DNA of 64,000 nucleotides, taken from VXYL01 sp965243175 (GTDB lineage: Bacteria > Pseudomonadota > Gammaproteobacteria > Pseudomonadales > Azotimanducaceae). Positions 23,732 to 31,940 of the stretch are shown here, one piece after another. Within the stretch, counting starts at the first letter, position 1. Each line of letters opens with the position of its first letter. The stretch lies in contig OZ251532.1 of the NCBI GenBank assembly GCA_965243175.1, forward strand, positions 2,046,001 to 2,110,000. Reading direction: 5' to 3'. A program made the translations under genes and the position numbers. The notes beneath the pieces were generated by a model. That model was given only the letters and a program-made list of their open reading frames with translations, ran no database searches and was not told where the DNA came from.

Positions 23732-25624
23732 TCAGCTGTCGTGGCTGTCGCGCCCGCGGTAGGCGGCGACTCGGCGGGCGCGCTCTTCGTCGTACCACCA
23801 CGTGTCCCAGTACACTTCGCGCTTCAGCGGCTCGCCGTTGGGAAGTTCCGGCCGCCCGAACCGATCCCAGAACACCGCGCCGATGCGCGTCTTGGTCATG
23901 CCGGGAACGTAGTAGAAGTTCCACAGCAACACGCGATCCAAGGCGCGGATGGCAGCGGTGTAGTCTTCGTAGGTGGTCGCCGCGGCCATGGCGGCGATCA
24001 GATGATCCACCGCCGGGTCGCGCATGTTCGGCCAATTCAGGCTGTACGCCTGGTCCGCCATGACGCTGTGGAAGCTCTGGAAGATCAGCAGCGTCGGCGT
24101 ATAGCTCGGGCGAAACCAATTCGCCCCGGCATCGAAATCGCCGGAACGCGAGCGGTACAGCCAGTTGGAAATTTCCGGCGACTTGATGGACGACGTGATG
24201 CCCAAGCGTTCGAGATTTCGCGTGAAGGGAATGAACGAACCGCCGAGCGCCGGGGAAACCGCGATGAAGCGGATGTGGAACGGTTCGCCGGTTTCTTCGC
24301 GGACGAGGCGGTAGTCGCGCACGACCCAGCCGGCTTCCCGCAGCAGTTCGGCGGCGCGCACGAGATTCTCCCGATGCCAGCCGCCACCGCCGTTGGGCGG
24401 CGGGCGGTAGGGTTCGGAGAAGACGCGTGGCGGAACGTGGTCGCGCACCGGTTCCAGCAGCGCCAGTTCCCGTTCGCTGGGCAGGCCGCTGGCGGCAAGC
24501 TCGGAACCGTGGAAGTAGCTCGTCGCCAAGCCGAAGAAGTCGTAGCCCTTGCGGTTCAACCACACGAAATCGGACACCAGCCACAACGCTTCGCGCACGC
24601 GGATGTCCTGAAAGCGCGGCTGGTCGAGGTTCCAGAAGACCGGCCACCACAGCCCCCACGGCTGCTTCACCGGCAGCCATTCGTGTTTGAAGACGCCCGC
24701 TTCGTAGGCCGGCATCACGGTGTAGTCGCGCTCCCAGTATTGCGGCACGTTCTCGATGTGGAAGTCGATCACGTCGCCCTTCACCGCCTCGGTCTTCACG
24801 CGGTCGTCGGCGAAGTAGTCGAACTTCAGGATGTCGAAGTTGAACCTGCCTTTCATCACCGGCAGGTCCTGGCCCCAGTAGTCCCGCACCCGTTCCCAGC
24901 GGATCCAGCGGCCCACTTGGAAGTCCTTCACCCGGTACGGGCCGGAACCGAGCGGCGGCTGCACGGTCGTCTTGGTGATGTCGCGGTCTTCCCAGTAGTG
25001 CTTGGGGATGATCGGCACCTGGCCGATGCGGATGGGGAGCAGGGCGTCGTTGCGGGAATCTTCGGCGATGCGAAAGAGGATCTCGTTCTCGCTCAACACT
25101 TCGATGGCCTCGATGGGCTGCAACGGCGTACTGACTGTGGCGGTGGCTTCGTCGCGGTAGACGCGGTAGGTATAGGCCACGTCGTCGATGGTGAGCGGCT
25201 GCCCGTCGTGCCAGCGGGCGCCGTCGCGGATCTTGAAGGCGATCCAGGCGCCATCTTCGGCCACCGCCACGCCTTCCGCCAACCGCCCATACCACGCGGC
25301 GGGTTCGTCGGCCGCCTCAGTGAGCAGCGAGTCGTGCAGATAGTTGGCGTGCGGCGCCGCCATGCTCAGCCCGGCCACCACTTGCGCGGCGCGCAGCGCG
25401 GCGGGATTGAACGAATCCCAGCTGCCGGTGCCGTGGCGACGCATCGCGCCGCCCTTCGGCGCATCTGGATTCACATAGTCGAAGTGCGGAAAGTCTGGCG
25501 GATAGCGGGGCTCAGCCAAGAAGGCGTAGCCGTGCTTGTACGCTATCGCCCCGGCATCTGGTTGGGTCTCGGCATGGCTGGCGACGACCGCAAGGGCCGC
25601 CGCCAAGCCAAGCGCCAAGCGCAT
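23732..25624 (-). CDS. yejA: Periplasmic oligopeptide-binding protein YejA-like
   Basis: 630 residues, the length of family 5 solute-binding proteins. A signal peptide (MRLALGLAAALAVVASHA) leads to the mature start ETQPDAGAIAYKHGYAFLAE. PPDFPHFDYVNPDAPKGGAM is a YejA hallmark. DGAWIAFKIRDGARWHDGQP is the family motif in the lower lobe. It binds peptides in the periplasm and delivers them to YejBE. A TonB-dependent receptor gene lies 22 bp upstream on the same strand and could supply ligand across the outer membrane. Microcin C-like or dipeptide-like ligands are possible, but the ligand cannot be read from sequence. Confidence 0.92.
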   Translation of the reverse strand: MRLALGLAAALAVVASHAETQPDAGAIAYKHGYAFLAEPRYPPDFPHFDYVNPDAPKGGAMRRHGTGSWDSFNPAALRAAQVVAGLSMAAPHANYLHDSLLTEAADEPAAWYGRLAEGVAVAEDGAWIAFKIRDGARWHDGQPLTIDDVAYTYRVYRDEATATVSTPLQPIEAIEVLSENEILFRIAEDSRNDALLPIRIGQVPIIPKHYWEDRDITKTTVQPPLGSGPYRVKDFQVGRWIRWERVRDYWGQDLPVMKGRFNFDILKFDYFADDRVKTEAVKGDVIDFHIENVPQYWERDYTVMPAYEAGVFKHEWLPVKQPWGLWWPVFWNLDQPRFQDIRVREALWLVSDFVWLNRKGYDFFGLATSYFHGSELAASGLPSERELALLEPVRDHVPPRVFSEPYRPPPNGGGGWHRENLVRAAELLREAGWVVRDYRLVREETGEPFHIRFIAVSPALGGSFIPFTRNLERLGITSSIKSPEISNWLYRSRSGDFDAGANWFRPSYTPTLLIFQSFHSVMADQAYSLNWPNMRDPAVDHLIAAMAAATTYEDYTAAIRALDRVLLWNFYYVPGMTKTRIGAVFWDRFGRPELPNGEPLKREVYWDTWWYDEERARRVAAYRGRDSHDS

Positions 25625-25646
25625 TGCAGCGCCGGATTGTTGGGGC

Positions 25647-28214
25647 CTAGTCGAAGTCCCAGATGGCCCGCAGGTAGTAGAAGGCGCCGCCGAAGCCGTA
25701 GGGCGAGTTCTCCGGATAGAGCATGCCCACGCCGTCCTGCGAAGGCTGCGACGTCTCCTCCGGGTACTCGTCGAGCAGGTTCTGCCCGCCGACCACGAAG
25801 GTCAAGCCGTTGTCCATCTCGTAGGCGGCTTCGCCGTCCAGGAACCAGCGGGCGTCGTAGGTGCTGCCCCACGGCTGCACGTTCGCCGGCGCGCCGTAGA
25901 ACTCGCCGTAGCGACGATACCTGCCCATGAAGCGCCAAGGCCCTTGCGTGTGGTTCACGGTCAACGACACGCGGTTGTTCGGCAGCGTGTTCTTCAGCTG
26001 TTCGACCCGCAGATCGTCGATGATGTCCGGGTTGCGCTTGTCCACCACCGTGTCGTTGCGATTGGCGACGAACACCAGGTCCGTGTCGCCAGCCATCAGC
26101 TCCAAGGGCATCGTCACCACCAGATCGACGCCCTTCGTGGTGGTGTCGAAGTCGTTGGTGAAGAACAGGACGCCGGCGAAACTGCTGGCGTCTGCCACGC
26201 CCAATGCCATCAGCGCCTCGATGTCCGCATCGGTCAGCGCCAGGAAGGACGTGCGCGCGATGCGTCCTTCGACGACGATCTGGTAGTAGTCGAGCGTAAC
26301 GCTTGCCGGCCCGACATCGAACACGGCGCCAAGCGTGCTGTTCACGGACTCTTCCGGTTCCAGCGGGGCCGCGCCCTTCTGCATCGAGATCGGATGCGTC
26401 GGCGGCAGCGTTGCTTCGTCCGCCAACATGCCGTTGTTGAACGCAGTCGTCACGTTGCGCACGTTGGACTGGCCCACCGTGGGTGCGCGGAAGCCGGTGC
26501 TGACGGCGCCGCGCAACGCGAAGTTTTCCGCAACCTGCAAGCGCGCCGTGAGCTTGCCGTCCAACGTGGTGCCGAAGTCCTCGTAGTCCTCGTAGCGCAA
26601 CGCGCCGCCGACGAGCAGGTTGTCGGCGAGGTCGGTTTCCACGTCCACATAGGCCGCGTAGCTGCCACGGGTGGTCTCGCCAGCGTGGCGTGGCGCAAGC
26701 CCTGGGAAGCCGTTGGAGCCGATGCCGAAGCCTTGGTCGGCGAAGCCCCCCGGGCGCTCGTCGATGAACCAAGAGTTCCTGTCGCCGGCTTCGCGCTCGA
26801 AGGTTTCGTCGCGCCACTCGAAGCCGAGCGCCAGATGCACCGGCGCATCGTTGCGTCCGAGCCCGTCGAGCGCCTTGGAGAGATTCACGTCGAAGGTGCG
26901 ATCCGTCTCGGTGTAGGTGCCGGGGAAGTAGGTGGTGGGGATGCCCACGCCTTGGCCGGCCAGCTGCGGATTGATCGTGTTGTGCATGAAGTGCTCGACC
27001 GTGTTGGTGCCCCACACGCCGCTCACGTCGTAGAACCAGTCGTTCGCCATCTGGCCGCGTAGCCCCACGGCGAAGCTCAAGTCCTCCACGTCGCCGCCGA
27101 ACTGCGGGGTGAAGCCGCCGGGGAAGCGTTCGATGAAGGAGAAGCAGTTGGGATCCGCTGCGACAGCGGCAATGGCGGACGCATCGGCAACGTCGTTCAT
27201 GACCGGAATGACTGGGCAGTCGCCTTCGCCGCTCAGGTTGGCCACCTTCACGGTCGGCACGCCATCGACCACCGGGCCTCTGAAGACGCCGCCACGGGTG
27301 TGCGGGTTGCGGAAGAAGAAGCCGCCCTCGACGGTGCGCTGCGCCCAGTTGCCGTAGGCGTAGAGTTCGCTGTTCTCGCCGACCTCGAAGCCGAGATTGG
27401 CGAACAGCTTGAGGTCGTCGCGGATTTCGGGAGCGCCCCAGATCTGCGCTGCCGGCTGGCGCACGCGCGAGTTGCCAGCGGCGATCAGACCAGCGGCGTC
27501 CGCGCGTTGAACGCTGCGGCTGGTGGGGTCGGCCTGCTTGTACTCCATGCTCAGGTTGATGAAGCCGCTGTCCATCAACGGCAGGCCGAGATTCGCGGCC
27601 AGCGTGGTGGCTTCGCCGTCGCCTTCCGCGCTGCGGCCCCACTTCGCCTCCACGGAGCCGCCGCTGGAATCCTCGCGCAGCACCAGATTCAGAACACCGG
27701 CGATGGCGTCCGAACCGTATTGGGCGGATGCGCCGTCGCGCAGCACTTCCACGCGGTCGAGCGCCACGGCGGGGATGGCCGACAAGTCCGGCCCATGGGC
27801 GCCGTCGCTGATGCCGCCGCCGAGGAAGCTGATGACGGCGCCGCGATGACGGCGCTTGCCGTTCACGAGCACCAGGGTGGCGTCCGAAGGCAGGCCGCGC
27901 AGGCTGGCTGGCCGAATGACCGTGCCAGCGTCGCTGATCGGCTGCTGGTCGACGTTGTACGAGGGCACCAGCGCCGCCAGCAGGGAGTCCATGTCGGTGT
28001 CCCCCTGGTTGCGGAAGTCCTCGCCGCCGATCACGTCCACCGGCACCGGCGAATCCGCCGCCGAGCGGTCCCGCCGCCGCGAACCGACGACCACGAGTTC
28101 TTCGACCAGCTGTTCTTCGTCCTGCGCCAAAGCGGGCGTCGCCAGCGGCAGGGCGACGCCGAAAAGCGCACCGGCGGCAAGGCCCCGGCACACGGTGTTC
28201 AAGGTGAGTTTCAT
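25647..28214 (-). CDS. TonB-dependent outer-membrane receptor
   Basis: 855 residues from the ATG at 28214 (GAGGGG 4 nt upstream); an ATG at 28253 is in frame but has no ribosome site and would spoil the signal peptide. The signal peptide MKLTLNTVCRGLAAGALFGV ends near LAQ. The TonB box region is EELVVVGSRRRDRSAADSPV. The plug domain includes IRPASLRGLPSDATLVLVNG, KRRHRGAV and DRVEVLRDGASAQYGSDAIA. The beta-barrel ends in a C-terminal aromatic strand (IWDFD). It takes up a large or scarce ligand using TonB energy. It sits directly upstream of yejA on the same strand, so it may form one transport route with YejABE. The ligand is unknown; no Fur-box-like sequence was identified in the 107-148 bp upstream. 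Confidence 0.93.
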   Translation of the reverse strand: MKLTLNTVCRGLAAGALFGVALPLATPALAQDEEQLVEELVVVGSRRRDRSAADSPVPVDVIGGEDFRNQGDTDMDSLLAALVPSYNVDQQPISDAGTVIRPASLRGLPSDATLVLVNGKRRHRGAVISFLGGGISDGAHGPDLSAIPAVALDRVEVLRDGASAQYGSDAIAGVLNLVLREDSSGGSVEAKWGRSAEGDGEATTLAANLGLPLMDSGFINLSMEYKQADPTSRSVQRADAAGLIAAGNSRVRQPAAQIWGAPEIRDDLKLFANLGFEVGENSELYAYGNWAQRTVEGGFFFRNPHTRGGVFRGPVVDGVPTVKVANLSGEGDCPVIPVMNDVADASAIAAVAADPNCFSFIERFPGGFTPQFGGDVEDLSFAVGLRGQMANDWFYDVSGVWGTNTVEHFMHNTINPQLAGQGVGIPTTYFPGTYTETDRTFDVNLSKALDGLGRNDAPVHLALGFEWRDETFEREAGDRNSWFIDERPGGFADQGFGIGSNGFPGLAPRHAGETTRGSYAAYVDVETDLADNLLVGGALRYEDYEDFGTTLDGKLTARLQVAENFALRGAVSTGFRAPTVGQSNVRNVTTAFNNGMLADEATLPPTHPISMQKGAAPLEPEESVNSTLGAVFDVGPASVTLDYYQIVVEGRIARTSFLALTDADIEALMALGVADASSFAGVLFFTNDFDTTTKGVDLVVTMPLELMAGDTDLVFVANRNDTVVDKRNPDIIDDLRVEQLKNTLPNNRVSLTVNHTQGPWRFMGRYRRYGEFYGAPANVQPWGSTYDARWFLDGEAAYEMDNGLTFVVGGQNLLDEYPEETSQPSQDGVGMLYPENSPYGFGGAFYYLRAIWDFD

Positions 28215-28360
28215 ATTCCCCTCGGCGATGTTGGCAAACGACGTTCGCAGCACGACACGGGCGCTGCGTCTCTCCTCACAGGCGACAGCCCGCCGACGGG
28301 CGACAGACCCGCCAGCGTCGTCCGGCTGCGGGCGCGCACTCTACCAGATTCGCCCGCGGG

Positions 28361-28588
28361 ATGAACGGCGTTTTCCTAAGCTGCCTCGCCCTCGCGCCGT
28401 GCTACGCTTCGCAGCCTCTCGTCGCCGGCCTCGGCGACCCCATCGTCGCAAGCGCGGAGCCGGAAACCATGTGGCACCTCATTGAGGATTTCTTCGAGCA
28501 GGGGCTGATCGTCAAGCTCTTTCTGGGCGTCGGCTGGCTGGCGGTCGTCATCATGCTGGCGAGCTTCGTGACGCTGCTCTTGCCCTAG
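28361..28588 (+). CDS. Small single-pass membrane protein
   Basis: 75 residues from the ATG at 28361, or 39 from the ATG at 28469 (GGAG about 10 nt upstream). The C-terminal part MWHLIEDFFEQGLIVKLFLG then VGWLAVVIMLASFVTLLLP is an amphipathic helix followed by a membrane helix. The upstream part could be a cleavable signal or simply untranslated leader. It ends 12 bp before a TerB-like gene, so the two probably form an operon. No family recognised. Confidence 0.45.
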   Translation: MNGVFLSCLALAPCYASQPLVAGLGDPIVASAEPETMWHLIEDFFEQGLIVKLFLGVGWLAVVIMLASFVTLLLP

Positions 28589-28600
28589 TAGGCCCGCGCC

Positions 28601-28996
28601 ATGTGGCTCTCGTCCCTCACGGAACAGCAGCGCGACGCCCTGCTGGGCCTGGCGCACAACGTCGTCGTTTCGGACGGCCTCCTCGACCCCAACGAGGAGG
28701 ACATGATGGACCAGTTCAAGCGCGAGATGGCGGTGAAGCCGGACGTCGTCTCGGACTACCTGGAACTGGACGGCATCGGCGCCGTCTTCGACTCCCGCAA
28801 GTCGCGCATTGTCGCCATCCTGAACCTCCTGCACCTCTCCTACGCGGACGGCGCCTTCGAGATCGAGGAGGAATGCCTGCTGAAGGAAGTGGCCCGCTCC
28901 TTCGGCTTCGACGACGACGACTTCCGCGGCATGGACAGCTGGGTGAAGCGCCTAGTGGCGCTGGAACAGGAGGCGCGACGGCTGATGGCGTCTTGA
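28601..28996 (+). CDS. TerB-like domain protein
   Basis: 131 residues, all helical. LAHNVVVSDGLLDPNEEDMM and LLHLSYADGAFEIEEECLLK are two copies of the acidic loop pattern (A.aDG..d..E...) of TerB/DjlA-type domains, which bind metal and link membrane-associated stress complexes. It lies after a small membrane protein. The cofactor and partner are unknown. A VWA and a J-domain gene about 2 kb away are themes often seen with TerB-type proteins, but no direct link is shown. Confidence 0.7.
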   Translation: MWLSSLTEQQRDALLGLAHNVVVSDGLLDPNEEDMMDQFKREMAVKPDVVSDYLELDGIGAVFDSRKSRIVAILNLLHLSYADGAFEIEEECLLKEVARSFGFDDDDFRGMDSWVKRLVALEQEARRLMAS

Positions 28997-29080
28997 GAGT
29001 TCGCGGGTGGTTTGACACTCGCGGGAGCGAGCGCGCTACGGTGACATGGCCCAAACAAGGAAGCCCAAGGGAGGGAACCA

Positions 29081-29293
29081 GTGAGCCGGGAAGGGGCGAT
29101 AATCCAAAAGATTCGCGCCGCCGTTAAAGCGGGACGGTTGAAGGAGCCGTTTTCGTCGAAAGACGTGATCCAAGCGGGAATCCGGTATGCAGCCATTAGT
29201 TCGGGGACGTTCCTCCCAAAGCACCGAGTCGGCAATGGCAGCACCACGGAACACTTCGTTCAGGTCGCACGGGGTCTGTACAGATTGGCTTAA
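29081..29293 (+). CDS. Small conserved-looking hypothetical protein
   Basis: 70 residues from the GTG at 29081, chosen because AGGGAGGG lies 5-6 nt upstream. A helix-rich N-terminus (AIIQKIRAAVKAGRLKEPFS then SKDVIQAGI) leads to TFLPKHRVGNGSTTEHFVQV and ARGLYRLA. The shape suggests a small winged-helix DNA-binding domain like those in restriction-associated or HTH proteins; this is an impression only. It is followed by an inverted repeat at 29320-29339. Confidence 0.5.
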   Translation: MSREGAIIQKIRAAVKAGRLKEPFSSKDVIQAGIRYAAISSGTFLPKHRVGNGSTTEHFVQVARGLYRLA

Positions 29294-29319
29294 TGTTCTG
29301 AGGCTCCCTCGGCGACGGA

Positions 29320-29339
29320 CTCGTACATATGTGTACGAG
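29320..29339. promoter_or_regulatory. Perfect 8-bp inverted repeat in AT-rich gap
   Basis: CTCGTACA-TATG-TGTACGAG, then TTGATTTATTTC. It lies 27 bp after the stop of 29081-29293 and 57 bp before the next start. It could be an operator for the Uma2-like gene or a factor-independent terminator of the small gene. The local base composition is AT-rich compared with the surroundings. Confidence 0.45.
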
Positions 29340-29396
29340 GTTGATTTATTTCACAAAATTCTTGCCAGCTAGCGGAATGTCGTCTACGCTTGCGGC

Positions 29397-30416
29397 ATGA
29401 CTGAAGTACGCGCCAGATACATCACCGCCCGCGATCGCCCGCAGCTGGCGCCGGGGCGGCGAGTCAACAACATGCGGCCAGCGAAGCGCGCACCGCACCG
29501 TTTGCTCTCGGCCGTGGAAGCGGGCTTCCCAGGCTGCGAAACCGTGCCGATGAACGCCCGGCAGTTCGAGCACTGCGATCGGCACGTCGAGTATTGGGAC
29601 GCGCGCAAGGGCGTCGCGTGGATGGTGCGCGAGGTCAGCATCGAGCACGAACGGCCGCTCTCGCGCCTAGCCGTGCTGGTACACCGCATCGCCGAGGAAC
29701 GGGGCGCCGCGATGCTCTGCTGCGGAACCACCTCGCTGCACGACCGCGATGCCAAGGGTGATGTGCGCGTGATGGAGGCGGACCAAGCCATCTACTTGAA
29801 CGGCAAGAGCGCACAGGCGCTGCGTTCGCCGATCCTCGTCCGCGAGGGGCAGGCGCCCGATGTCGTTCTGGAGGTGGACCACACCACCGATGCGCGCCGG
29901 CGGAAGCTCGGCGTGTACGAAGAGTGGGGTGTGCCGGAGGTCTGGGTGGAAGTGCCGGACGCGCCCGCTCGAAGCCGCCCGAAGAGCCGCCGGTCCGGGC
30001 TCACGATCCATGTGCTGGACGAGGAAACCAGCTGCTACCGCGAGGCGCAGGCAAGCGAAGCGCTGCCCGGCTGGACGGCCGCGGAGATTCACTCGGCGTT
30101 GAACGAGGGCGTCATCTCGGAACGCACTAGGGCGGCGATAGCGCGGGTCGGCAAGGCGATGCGCACGAACGAAGGCACCGTGCCGTGCTCGTCGAGCCTC
30201 CTTGAAGCAAATGCGAGCAACTCTCCGCAAACCGCCATCGCCGTACGCACGGCAGCGATGGTGTGCGCGATCCTCGCCGGACGCGGCATCGGCGTCGCGC
30301 CGGAGTTCCTAGCCGACCCCAGCGCCATAGCTGCCCACGACGCCAAGCAAATCGTCGAAGCGGCCTTGGCGTGCGACAGCGCAGAGCACTTTCTCGCGTT
30401 GATGGCGGCGTCCTAG
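29397..30416 (+). CDS. Uma2-family (DUF820) putative nuclease
   Basis: 339 residues. The central region holds the restriction-endonuclease-like core: CCGTTSLHDRDAKGDVRVME, PDVVLEVDHTTDARRRKLGV and YEEWGVPEVWVEVPD. This is the usual DUF820 pattern, with the Asp and E-x-D of the active site followed by Arg/Lys and YxxxGVPEYW. N- and C-terminal regions (1-95 and 230-339) are longer than in typical family members of about 190 residues. The biochemical role is not established for the family, and copies often multiply within genomes; a truncated one is at 2460-2751. The 3' end overlaps the stop of the convergent J-domain gene by 4 bp. Confidence 0.75.
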   Translation: MTEVRARYITARDRPQLAPGRRVNNMRPAKRAPHRLLSAVEAGFPGCETVPMNARQFEHCDRHVEYWDARKGVAWMVREVSIEHERPLSRLAVLVHRIAEERGAAMLCCGTTSLHDRDAKGDVRVMEADQAIYLNGKSAQALRSPILVREGQAPDVVLEVDHTTDARRRKLGVYEEWGVPEVWVEVPDAPARSRPKSRRSGLTIHVLDEETSCYREAQASEALPGWTAAEIHSALNEGVISERTRAAIARVGKAMRTNEGTVPCSSSLLEANASNSPQTAIAVRTAAMVCAILAGRGIGVAPEFLADPSAIAAHDAKQIVEAALACDSAEHFLALMAAS

Positions 30417-31189
30417 GAGCGCTCACCCCCTCTGCCGCGGGCGAGCAGCACGTCCTTGGCCTTGTTGAGCGTCGCCGCCAAGTAGTCCGTGCCGCCGCGG
30501 TCCGGGTGCAGCTTCTGCATGAGGCGGCGGTGGGCGGCCAATATGTCGTCCTTGGACGCCGCATCGTCTAGGCCCAGCACCGCGAGGGCCTGGCCTTCGT
30601 CCATGTCGCGCGTGCCTCCGGCGCGGTCCGCCCGCGAATCCGGCGTCCAGCCTGGGAAACGCCGTTCCATGTAAGCGGCGAGCAGCTGTAGAGAGTCGGC
30701 GGATTCCAGTGCCGCGTACAGTTCCTCCAACTCCGTTTGGCCGAGGTCCGCGAGCCGGCGGCTGGCGAACTGGCCACGCAGCACCTCACCGTCCATTTCG
30801 CCGGATTCGTGCTCCAAGGTCATGCGCAGATCCGCGGTGGCCACGGTGGACACGCTCGGCGCTTGGCCGCTCGGCTGTCCAAGGCCTTGCTTGAACCCTC
30901 CGAAACGCGCAAACGGATTGAAGCCGGTACCGGAGCGGAGGAAGTGGCTGAGGAGAGGCGCGGCGAACATGCTCAAACCCCAGCGCAGGAACGGCAATGC
31001 GCCGGCAGCGACCGCCGCCAGCCAAGGCAGGCGGCCGGTGGCGGTGAGCAGGAGCAGCGCCGCCAGCAACGCGACCGCCGCGGCGCCGGCCACTTTGGAG
31101 AGCTTCTTCGGGCGGTTCTTGACGCTCAGTTCCTTCCACAGCAGCCAGAACGCGACGAGGCCGACGACGGCCGGAATGACCGCCATCAT
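30413..31189 (-). CDS. Membrane-anchored J-domain protein (DnaJ-like)
   Basis: 258 residues. The N-terminus has a helix (MMAVIPAVVGLVAFWLLWKE), then a second pair of hydrophobic segments (AAVALLAALLLLTATG and LPWLAAVAAGALPFLRWGL). After a soluble linker a C-terminal J-domain includes ALAVLGLDDAASKDDILAAH, RRLMQKLHPDRGGTDYLA with the HPD tripeptide that stimulates Hsp70, and LNKAKDVLL. The layout (membrane helices plus C-terminal J-domain) is like TIM14/DjlA-type co-chaperones. Its ATG (31189) shares bases with the TGA of the VWA gene (ATGA), so the pair is translationally coupled. Confidence 0.85.
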   Translation of the reverse strand: MMAVIPAVVGLVAFWLLWKELSVKNRPKKLSKVAGAAAVALLAALLLLTATGRLPWLAAVAAGALPFLRWGLSMFAAPLLSHFLRSGTGFNPFARFGGFKQGLGQPSGQAPSVSTVATADLRMTLEHESGEMDGEVLRGQFASRRLADLGQTELEELYAALESADSLQLLAAYMERRFPGWTPDSRADRAGGTRDMDEGQALAVLGLDDAASKDDILAAHRRLMQKLHPDRGGTDYLAATLNKAKDVLLARGRGGERS

Positions 31190-31869
31190 GGCAGTTGCGC
31201 CAGCAGATGCCGGGCGGCGGCATGTTCGATGGCGGCCAAGCCGTCGCGGCCTTGCGCAGCGTAGGCCGCCACCGCGCCGAACAACTCGCGCAGCGTCTCC
31301 GCGCTCCCTGGCGCGAACGGCACGTGGGCGCCGCGAGTGACCGCGGCGATGTCGCGGAAGACTCTGCTGGCCACCGGATCGCCGCCTTCCTGGAAGACGA
31401 AACACGGCAGGTTGAATACCCCAAGTTGTCCGGCGCGACCGGCAATCGCATCGTGGTCTTCCTCGCAAGCGTCGCCGACGAAGACCACGGCCTTGATGCG
31501 CTGCTTCCTCGATTCGTCCAAGGCGTGTTGCAGCACGCGACCGATCTGGGTCAAGCCGCCGCGGCAGCGAACGCCCGTCATCCGCGCGAGCAGTTCGGCT
31601 GGCGACGTCGACCAAGGCGATGCGTGGAACTCGTTGAATCCGCGATAGTAGGCGAGCTGCACCGCAACGCCGCTGCCGGAAGCGGCGGAGAACAGCTCCG
31701 CGTGCAGGTTCATCGCCATGTCCCAGGTCGGTTCTCGGCTGGCGGTGGCGTCCAAGGCGAACAGAATCCGCGCCTCCGGGGCACCATGCGCGCCCCGACG
31801 GACGGGCAGCGTTCGCGCCTCGGCGAGGAACCGTGCGACATCGGTGCGCGGCACAGGGGTCTTGGCCAT
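31186..31869 (-). CDS. VWA-like domain protein
   Basis: 227 residues. ARILFALDATASREPTWDMA carries a near-MIDAS D-x-T-x-S motif. CRGGLTQIGRVLQHALDESR and KAVVFVGDACEEDHDAIA supply the later MIDAS Thr and Asp positions in the VWA fold. It probably binds a divalent ion and a partner protein. Coupling by ATGA to a membrane J-domain gene suggests a joint chaperone or assembly role. The next gene upstream on the strand (acuI-like) starts 71 bp away. Confidence 0.7.
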   Translation of the reverse strand: MAKTPVPRTDVARFLAEARTLPVRRGAHGAPEARILFALDATASREPTWDMAMNLHAELFSAASGSGVAVQLAYYRGFNEFHASPWSTSPAELLARMTGVRCRGGLTQIGRVLQHALDESRKQRIKAVVFVGDACEEDHDAIAGRAGQLGVFNLPCFVFQEGGDPVASRVFRDIAAVTRGAHVPFAPGSAETLRELFGAVAAYAAQGRDGLAAIEHAAARHLLAQLP

Positions 31870-31940
31870 TGGTTCGCCCCCTCGCTAGCTCGGCTCCACT
31901 CTGCGCGGACAGGGCCCTTCGCTGCTCGTTCGCAGAGCGG

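Noticed and set aside
22568..25930. A 1120-codon rightward frame across the yej genes
   Set aside because: The complement of yejBA; arginine-, histidine- and glutamine-rich with no domain.
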